Shown: in pieces, positions 58,970-64,000 of the stretch | Numbering within the stretch: position 1 is the stretch's first letter | Layout: each line of letters starts with the position of its first letter | Origin: Paramoeba atlantica | Taxonomy: Eukaryota > Discosea | Direction: 5' to 3' | Length of the DNA: 64,000 nucleotides | Assembly (NCBI GenBank): GCA_977017575.1 | Contig: CDRNVI010000052.1 | Coordinates: 248,001-312,000, forward strand | Notes under the pieces: generated by a model | Databases searched by the model: none | What the model saw: the letters and a program-made list of their open reading frames with translations, nothing else | What the model was told of the DNA's origin: nothing | Program-made: the position numbers and the translations under genes

Positions 58970-59090
58970 ATTTTCTTTTTTAGGCTCTTCGTTAAACGCG
59001 GCGGTAGTTTTCAACGCGAAGTGCGCAGCATGAGTGACTTCTAAGTTGAAAGCAACCACCGCGTTTAACGAAGAGCCTAAAAAAGAAAAT
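58970..59090. repeat. Inverted repeat, 46-bp arms
   Basis: Arms 58970-59015 and 59045-59090 pair almost completely (AGGCTCTTCGTTAAACGCGG on the left, CCGCGTTTAACGAAGAGCCT on the right) with about 29 bp between. It lies in the spacer between the two 275-bp direct repeats, which is otherwise empty of recognised features. Confidence 0.85.
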
Positions 59091-59248
59091 GACAGGCTTA
59101 ATCAAGTTTCTTATGTTTCGCGGAAGAAAACGTAGTTTTCAGTTTTGTGCTTTTGCATGTTCCGCCAAAGGAGAAAAAAGAAGCTACAAGGACTATCTTT
59201 TGAGGGAAAAAATCATCCAAACCCGCTAAAAATCCTTCAAAAAAATTA

Positions 59249-59523
59249 TAGAATGACCCCCCCGCGTATCCGCAGGACGGGTCCGCCAAGTTCGGATTGT
59301 TTCGGAAAAAAAATTTTCAAAAAAAATTCAACTTGGCGAAAAAAATGACAAAAACAATATTTTTCCAAAATCGTTTCCCCTATTGTATTTTGATAGTTTG
59401 GGACCTACACTAGCTTTCTACGCAGTTGTTTTCGCAAGGTATCACTTCTTCGAACCGTGGTGCGCCACTCAAAATGACCCAGTTTTGACTAAAAAAGGTG
59501 AAAAAGTATTTTTCGGACCTAAA
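59249..59523. repeat. 275-bp direct repeat, second copy
   Basis: Matches 58492-58766 and stops at CCTAAAGG, where the duplicated SINE2/transposase segment begins. GG is common to both sides of the junction. Confidence 0.85.
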
Positions 59524-60078
59524 GGTCGGTCCTCCAGGGGAGCGGGGTTGGGTGTGGGCCTTGAAGGCACTCCTGATCGCTTTCCCTTTGTAGTGAGGCC
59601 GCCAGATTGCGAGTTTTGTCGATAGCGGGAATCGAACCAACAACCTGCAGGTTGTAAGGCTCACCGTCTACCAACAACCACCGCTTTTTGACGAAGCAGC
59701 TACATATATGCAAATGCGGAGCCACTTTATCATTAGTTCGGCCGCTTTCTTACCACCTATTTTTCTGTTTCCCGCCATCACCCACGGATCATAGCAGTTC
59801 GTTGCATAGTTAAGTCGCAAGCGGGCTGTATATGATACGTCTACTGCTTGAACAAATTGAGTCATACCTTGAGGCGCAACTGCGAGAGCGCTAAATGTCG
59901 ATAAGGCGTGCTTGGAGATGGTCGTTGTGTGCCCGTTGGCTCTTCCCAGGATAGTTAGGCAGGTGTCCGTTTCAGGGGGTAAGGCAGTTACTTGGCTCCG
60001 AATGAAAGGAATTGTGCGGCTAGCCATGAGTTTTCCTGTGATTACACCGCTTGCATTCTCAATAATTTGCCACCCAAA
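59524..60078 (-). repeat. 555-bp segmental duplicate of 55484-56038
   Basis: Offset 4,040 bp throughout without length change, and only a handful of substitutions (about 99% identity by eye). It contains the 5' half of SINE2 (59524-59684) and the C-terminal part of the pogo-like transposase (59685-60078). Because the segment starts inside SINE2 and ends inside the transposase, it is a DNA duplication, not two insertions. Confidence 0.92.
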
Positions 60079-60085
60079 GGGATTT

Positions 60086-60150
60086 TTTTGGGAATCGAAC
60101 CAACAACCTGCAGGTTGTAAGGCCCGCCGTCTACCACCTACGCCCGCACC
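60086..60150 (-). mobile_element. SINE2 tRNA-like head fragment
   Basis: Read on the minus strand: GTGCGGGCGTAGGTGGTAGA then CGGCGGGCCTTACAACCTGC, AGGTTG and TTGGTTCGATTCCC. This keeps both an A box-like and a B box sequence and the CTTACAA anticodon-loop-like stretch, so it shows the SINE2 head better than other copies. It is cut after the B box. Confidence 0.7.
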
Positions 60151-60164
60151 GACCCGAAATTTGT

Positions 60165-60251
60165 CTTCCAAATCTGTCTGTGAAGGGTCTGGCTTGCCAG
60201 TGACCATCCGGAGCAATCCGGAATGATTTCGATTTTTTTTTTTGGATTTTT
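60165..60251 (+). mobile_element. SINE1 3' fragment
   Basis: From CTTCCAAATCTGTCTGTG to the T-rich GGATTTTT tail. It directly precedes the first copy of a 95-bp direct repeat. Confidence 0.85.
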
Positions 60252-60346
60252 GGAAAAGGAAGCACATGTGAAATCCGTTGTGGATTCGACGAGAAAGAAG
60301 TATACAATAGCGTAGGGACGGTGACTAAGAGAACTGTACGTCGAGG
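60252..60346. repeat. 95-bp direct repeat, first copy
   Basis: GGAAAAGGAAGCACATGTG to GTACGTCGAGG; the second copy is at 61401-61495 with two differences. Both copies directly follow a SINE1 tail. Confidence 0.9.
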
Positions 60347-61007
60347 TTTTTTTGGATTGGGTATCTCAATCTGGAAAAGGGGCAGGTGACTCGCTGTTTG
60401 TCACGCCCTCCAGGGAAAAGGTGCACGCCTTTACTAAAACGGAGTTCCGCACCCTGTGCACCTGGTTGATAGGACAAAAAGTATATCCAGAAACACACCC
60501 CTGTCCCGTCTCAGGCTGCACGCTTCCGATGGGACCACGAGGAGACCACGCATTGGTCTGTAAACACGACTACGGGATCTCGGCAAGGCATAATGCCTTG
60601 ACCCTCCAGTTCTTTGATGTTTGCCAAAAGCCCAATTTGTCTCCGAAAAGGGAGCACAGCTTCGGCAACAGAGGTCCAGGGAGGGCACTCACAAGACCAG
60701 GGGATGTGTTCCTTCCGAGCTACACGCTCGGTAAAGGCCTTGTCTTTGATTTTGCGGTGACCCACGTCCAGCAACAGAAATATACGGACCTGGTCCGTTC
60801 TGCTGGCATGGTAGCTGCAGGGGCCTTCGCAGAGAAATATGCGACGAACTACAAGCGTGGACAAAGGCAAGAGGCTTTAGAGGCCGGACATGATTTCACC
60901 GCCATGGTAGTGGAATCGTACGGATCATGGAGTCCGACGTCCCTCCATATACTGAAGAAGATAGCGGGAAAAAGAGCCGCAGCATGTAAGGGTGATATGT
61001 CCGTGCG
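60347..61007 (+). pseudogene. LINE D fragment: restriction-like endonuclease C-terminus
   Basis: One open frame covers the C-terminal domain of a LINE B relative: WVSQSGKGAGDSLFVTPS, EFRTLCTWLIG, CPVSGCTLPMGPRGDHALVC (zinc-site Cys and His), RHNAL, LTRPGDVFLPSY, GLVFDFAVTHVQQQKY and FTAMVVESYGSWSP. All endonuclease motifs seen in LINE B are kept. It is 5'-truncated and cut before its stop by SINE1 at about 61008. Confidence 0.88.
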
Positions 61008-61400
61008 GCGGAGGTGGCGGAGTGGCAAGAATTCAAAGTTTGAAGCACATGGTGCTCAGACGGCGAGTTCAAACCCGCTCATCGCAATATTCCCGGCGGC
61101 CTCACTCTAAGAGGCTGGGCTGATAACCGACTAGGCCCAGTACTCGGAGGACCGTCCCGGACCCTCCCCTCAGGGAACCAGCTCCCTTACCCGGATTACA
61201 CCTCTTGGGTAAGCCGTGTTGACGTACAGTTCGTCGACGCAGCGTGTTGGCAACATCACGTTGGTGCCGCCTTGGAAAAGCGGAAACTGGTAGAGGACGT
61301 CGGCCTCGGAATTTCCAAATCTGTCTGTGAAGGGTCTGGATTGCCAGTGACCATCCGGAGCAATCCGGAATGATTCGGATTTTTTTTTTTTTGGATTTTT
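61008..61400 (+). mobile_element. SINE1, full length, at the end of LINE D
   Basis: Complete head (GCGGAGGTGGCGGAGTGGCA, B box GAGTTCAAACCCGC), body and T-rich tail. Its tail abuts the second 95-bp direct repeat. No short duplication was found at its own 5' side, so it may have moved together with LINE D or been brought there by recombination. Confidence 0.88.
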
Positions 61401-61495
61401 GGAAAAGGAAGCACATGTGAAATCCGTTGGGGATTCGACGAGAAACAAGTATACAATAGCGTAGGGACGGTGACTAAGAGAACTGTACGTCGAGG
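61401..61495. repeat. 95-bp direct repeat, second copy
   Basis: Matches 60252-60346 (two differences). Together they flank LINE D plus SINE1 like a very long duplication. Confidence 0.9.
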
Positions 61496-61544
61496 AGCGG
61501 TAAAGCTCAGAATATCATACAAACCAAAAGATGCTAGTGAAGGT

Positions 61545-61945
61545 CCTACCCCCTTCCCAGACGGCATTCGACGCCTTGCAGCCCGAGAACGGCTACGCAA
61601 CCGTAGCTACCAGGACGGGCGTCCAACCCCGTTGCATCGTGTAGGCTGTGTTTCAAGCCTCCTTTGCGTAAGAAGCTCGCAATTTAGCGGCTGCGCTGGA
61701 GCCTGGTTCAGCTCGACGGTTCCGGGTCAGTCCTCCAGGGGAGCGGGGTTGGGTGTGGGCCTTGAAGGCACTCCTGATCGCTTTCGCTATAACAATTTTT
61801 ATTAAGATAACAATTTTTATTAAGATAACAATTTTTAATAAGATAACAATTTTTATTAAGATAACAATTTTAGTGAGGCCGCCAGGTTGCGAGTCTTGTC
61901 GATAGCGGGAATCGAACCCACAACCTGCAGGTTGTAAGGTGGCGG
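61545..61945 (-). mobile_element. SINE2, minus strand, with internal minisatellite
   Basis: From CTACCCCCTTCCCAGACGGC to the head with B box (complement of GGAATCGAACCCACAACC). The 3' tail part is missing. In place of a short CCTTTG-type stretch present in other copies, it carries an 84-bp tandem array (61789-61872). Confidence 0.85.
61789..61872. repeat. 18-bp minisatellite resembling the giant satellite
   Basis: About 4.7 units of ATAACAATTTTTATTAAG. On the minus strand the unit reads GTTATCTTAATAAAAATT, which matches the giant satellite unit GTGATCTTAATACAAAAA at 14 of 18 positions in the same phase. It sits inside SINE2. Confidence 0.9.
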
Positions 61946-62025
61946 GCATATTTTCCTTTGATCTACTTTGCGAGACGAACCTTCGTCGCTAGTTGGTATT
62001 TTCTTCCGTCTGCTACTCCGCGATA

Positions 62026-62265
62026 CGGACCCTCCCCTCAGGGAACCAGCTCCCTTACCCGGCTTACACCTCTTGGGTAAGCCGTGTTGACGTACAGTTC
62101 GTCGACGCAGCGTGTTGGCAACAGCACGTTGGTGCCGCCTTGGAAAAGCGGAAACTAGTAGAGGACGTCGGCCTCGGAACTTCCAAATCTGTCTGTGAAG
62201 GGTCTGGCTTGCCAGTGACCATCCGGAGCAATCCGGAATGATTTGGATTTTAGAAGATTTTAGAA
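62026..62265 (+). mobile_element. SINE1, 5'-truncated
   Basis: Begins at GGACCCTCCCCTCAGGGAAC and ends in GATTTTAGAAGATTTTAGAA-type tail. GATACGG at 62023-62029 and 62266-62272 is a possible 7-bp duplication. Confidence 0.8.
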
Positions 62266-62455
62266 GATACGGCGCTAAAACATCACCCTGGAGAATTCCA
62301 GTTGCGATCGGAAAAGGATCCGTGTTCCCATGCGGCGTCCGAACAATTCCCATCAACCCAGTATATATAGACATAATTGTTCGAGTCAGAAGGGGCCCGA
62401 CGTGAAAAGAATTTAGTGCAGCTCTAATGGCTTGAAAGGAAACTGATGGGAAACC
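62266..62455 (-). pseudogene. LINE A-family RT fragment
   Basis: The minus strand reads FPSVSFQAIRAALNSFHV, IMSIYTGLMGIVRTPHGNTD and GILQGDVLAPYLL. It is clearly the same family as LINE A motif A to B (SFSAIREALHSFHI, GTLQGDFLAPYLF) but diverged. The fragment is only 190 bp and lies between a SINE1 and LINE E. Confidence 0.8.
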
Positions 62456-63440
62456 ATCTTAACTATATGGAAACCAACTTATCGCTCGCGATTCTCAAGA
62501 GATGCACATTACCGCGCCACGGCTACCATCTGCGAGTCCACAAACCTGGAGCCTCTATTCTCCTAGCACAGACCTTTGATGAAGAAATACACAAGATTCT
62601 AAAGAAATGGTGTGGTGCTGACAGTGAAGCCCTCAAACTCGCCGCCCTTCCATGTAAAATGGGAGGCCTTGGAATTACCTCAACGGTTCTAAAACAACGT
62701 TACTTTCTCGAAGCCTCACGCAAATCTATTGAAGAGCGAAATCAGCCCTCTAATGCTCCAGTAGATAGCGCAGCCAAGAAACAAGTAAGTAGTCCTGGAT
62801 CGAAAGCTCAGGGTACGTACCCAGCTGTCAAAGAATATGAAGAGTGAACATGAAAAGGTAGCAATGGATTTGAACGAGAATCCCAGATTTCAAGATATCA
62901 CGAAACGCACAAAAGAAGCGAGCACACATTTAGACTCGACGAACAATCACGTGCAATATCACATGCCCGGGATGTGGAATTGTAGAGTCGGCATGCAAAA
63001 TCATTCCTCACGTAGCCGGTTGCTCACGATGCGCTGTAATGAACTGTACACGCAAACACTCTCATTTGGTGCGATATCTTTCCGATCTGTGTTCCAAAGC
63101 CAGTCTCCCTTGTGCAATCGAGCCACGAATTCACACGTCATTCTTCTGCACTAAGTGCAAATGTTCAATTCCCCAGAAGCAGCAGAACAACACCCATGCC
63201 GAGCTCGTAGAATCAGATCCGGACCAGACCTTGCGATCTTGTGGCCCGACGTTGGTGAAATTTTATACGATTTAACCGTAGTTCATACGCGTTGCAGTAG
63301 CTACCGAAAGAAAAGTAGCAATGCCTTGCTCCAGAGTGCCCAAGACAGAAAGAATAATAAATACGTGAAGGAGAAAGGCTTAGATCCCGAAAGTTTCCGT
63401 TGCATTGCGATTACTGATTGTGGGGTCTTACACGAGTAGA
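62456..63440 (+). pseudogene. LINE E: thumb and restriction-like endonuclease of a second RLE LINE
   Basis: The first frame has ILKRCTLPRHGYHLRVHKPG, TFDEEIHKIL and LAALPCKMGGLGITSTVL, a thumb region. Other frames give ITCPGCGIVESA, HVAGCSRC and RKHSHLVRYL, then EPRIHT, and finally SGPDLAILWPDVGEILYDLT with VVHTRCSSYR and a following KNNKY, ending at a stop (63438-63440). GPD...DLTVVH...K..KY matches the catalytic pattern of restriction-like endonucleases of CRE/NeSL-type LINEs. It is different in sequence from LINE B. There are at least two frame changes and the RT core is missing. Confidence 0.8.
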
Positions 63441-63755
63441 CTAAACAGCCAAGAGGGCAGGTCTAGATTATACGCCAACACGGGAAGCCTTTCAGCTTGA
63501 GTTAGAGAAATATTCTGCATACGCAGTAGTTTCTCAATTGCGGCAATATATTCAAGCTGAAAAATGGGTTGGAGGTCTACGGCTATGATTAGCTTTTGCT
63601 TCAAGTCAAAGCTTCAAAAATAGTACATTATGTAGTTGATATTATGCACGCCAGATACTGCACGCCAGATATTATGCACGCCTTGAATTGCACGCCAGAT
63701 CTTGTTCGTTTTTCCTGCTGTTTTTTCCTGCTGTCTTATGAAATGGATTCTATCA
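63441..63755. other. Possible LINE E 3' region with short tandem repeats
   Basis: No gene seen. At about 63645-63705, TGCACGCCAGATA-type repeats occur four times, imperfectly. TTTTTCCTGCTG is repeated at 63709-63735. Confidence 0.6.
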
Positions 63756-63938
63756 CCACCTGGTAACAAATATAACAAGGTACTAAACAACTAGGGTGAG
63801 TGATGTGTCTGTTTTTTTTTATAAGACGTCTGTTTCTTCTTCCTTTCTCTGAAGATCCTTTGAACTGCCTGCTAGTGTTTTGAGGGTGGCACCATCCGGC
63901 ACCAAATATAACAAGGTACTAAATAACTAGGATGAGTG
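63756..63938. repeat. 48-bp direct repeat, offset 134 bp
   Basis: CACCACCTGGTAACAAATAT and on to GGGTGAGTG at 63756-63804 recurs at 63890-63938 with a few changes. Each copy is followed by a T-rich or pyrimidine-rich stretch. The window ends shortly after; no further feature is seen in 63939-64000. Confidence 0.85.
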
Positions 63939-64000
63939 CCATGCGGGCTTGTTTTCTTTTCTTTTCTTTTCCTTATTGTAAAAAAGAAAGTTGTTTGGAA

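Noticed and set aside
58492-59523. Direct repeats as long terminal repeats of a small retroelement
   Set aside because: The spacer of 482 bp has no coding content, and the ends show no TG...CA or primer-binding-like sequence that I can recognise.
38727-62250. Recurrent open frames beginning with SFRIAPDGHWQARPFTDRFG
   Set aside because: This peptide is the translation of the SINE1 3' half and appears at every SINE1 copy; it is not a conserved protein domain.

Overview
The window is eukaryotic repeat-dense DNA, most likely heterochromatin (pericentromeric or subtelomeric; which one cannot be told). No host protein gene or functional RNA gene was recognised. Everything with recognisable coding content is transposon-derived: two very different LINE types, at least two tRNA-derived SINE families, a Helitron replication-initiator fragment and a pogo-like DNA transposase. 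The host lineage cannot be fixed from sequence alone. RNase H-bearing LINEs, restriction-like-endonuclease LINEs and a Helitron together only say eukaryote (protist, alga or invertebrate are all possible).

Region 1 (1-38342) is one uninterrupted satellite array with an 18-bp unit, GTGATCTTAATACAAAAA, about 2,130 copies, about 22% GC. Single-base variants recur in ordered blocks, so the array has higher-order structure from 540 bp to about 3.7 kb. Three domains can be told apart by private variants: 1 to about 14.6 kb, 14.6 to 30.1 kb, and 30.1 to 38.3 kb. The last is the most varied and ends against a SINE fragment. Because 18 is a multiple of 3 and the unit lacks stops in most frames, it produces giant meaningless open frames on both strands.

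Region 2 (38343-43610) holds SINE copies, a broken Helitron Rep (40210-41830, minus), a hairpin foldback element and the left arm of a long inverted repeat.

Region 3 (43611-55102) is a set of nested retroelements. LINE A (43611 to about 48620, minus; AP endonuclease, reverse transcriptase with YADD, RNase H) has been hit by SINEs at three places, each with recognisable target-site duplications. LINE C (48663-55102, plus; reverse transcriptase plus restriction-like endonuclease) is split by a SINE and by a 4.4-kb insertion carrying LINE B (minus, same family, nearly open). A two-unit scrap of the 18-bp satellite lies exactly between LINE A and LINE C.

Region 4 (55103-64000) is a mosaic: SINE2 with a SINE1 inside it, a pogo-like transposase, the right arm of the inverted repeat with its own foldback, G-rich tracts, direct repeats, a 555-bp segmental duplication, further LINE fragments, and a SINE2 carrying a small 18-bp minisatellite that looks like a diverged relative of the giant satellite.

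The elements do not form a pathway. Their relations are of insertion order and probable dependence: SINEs presumably use LINE machinery, and satellite-like 18-mers occur at three separate places.
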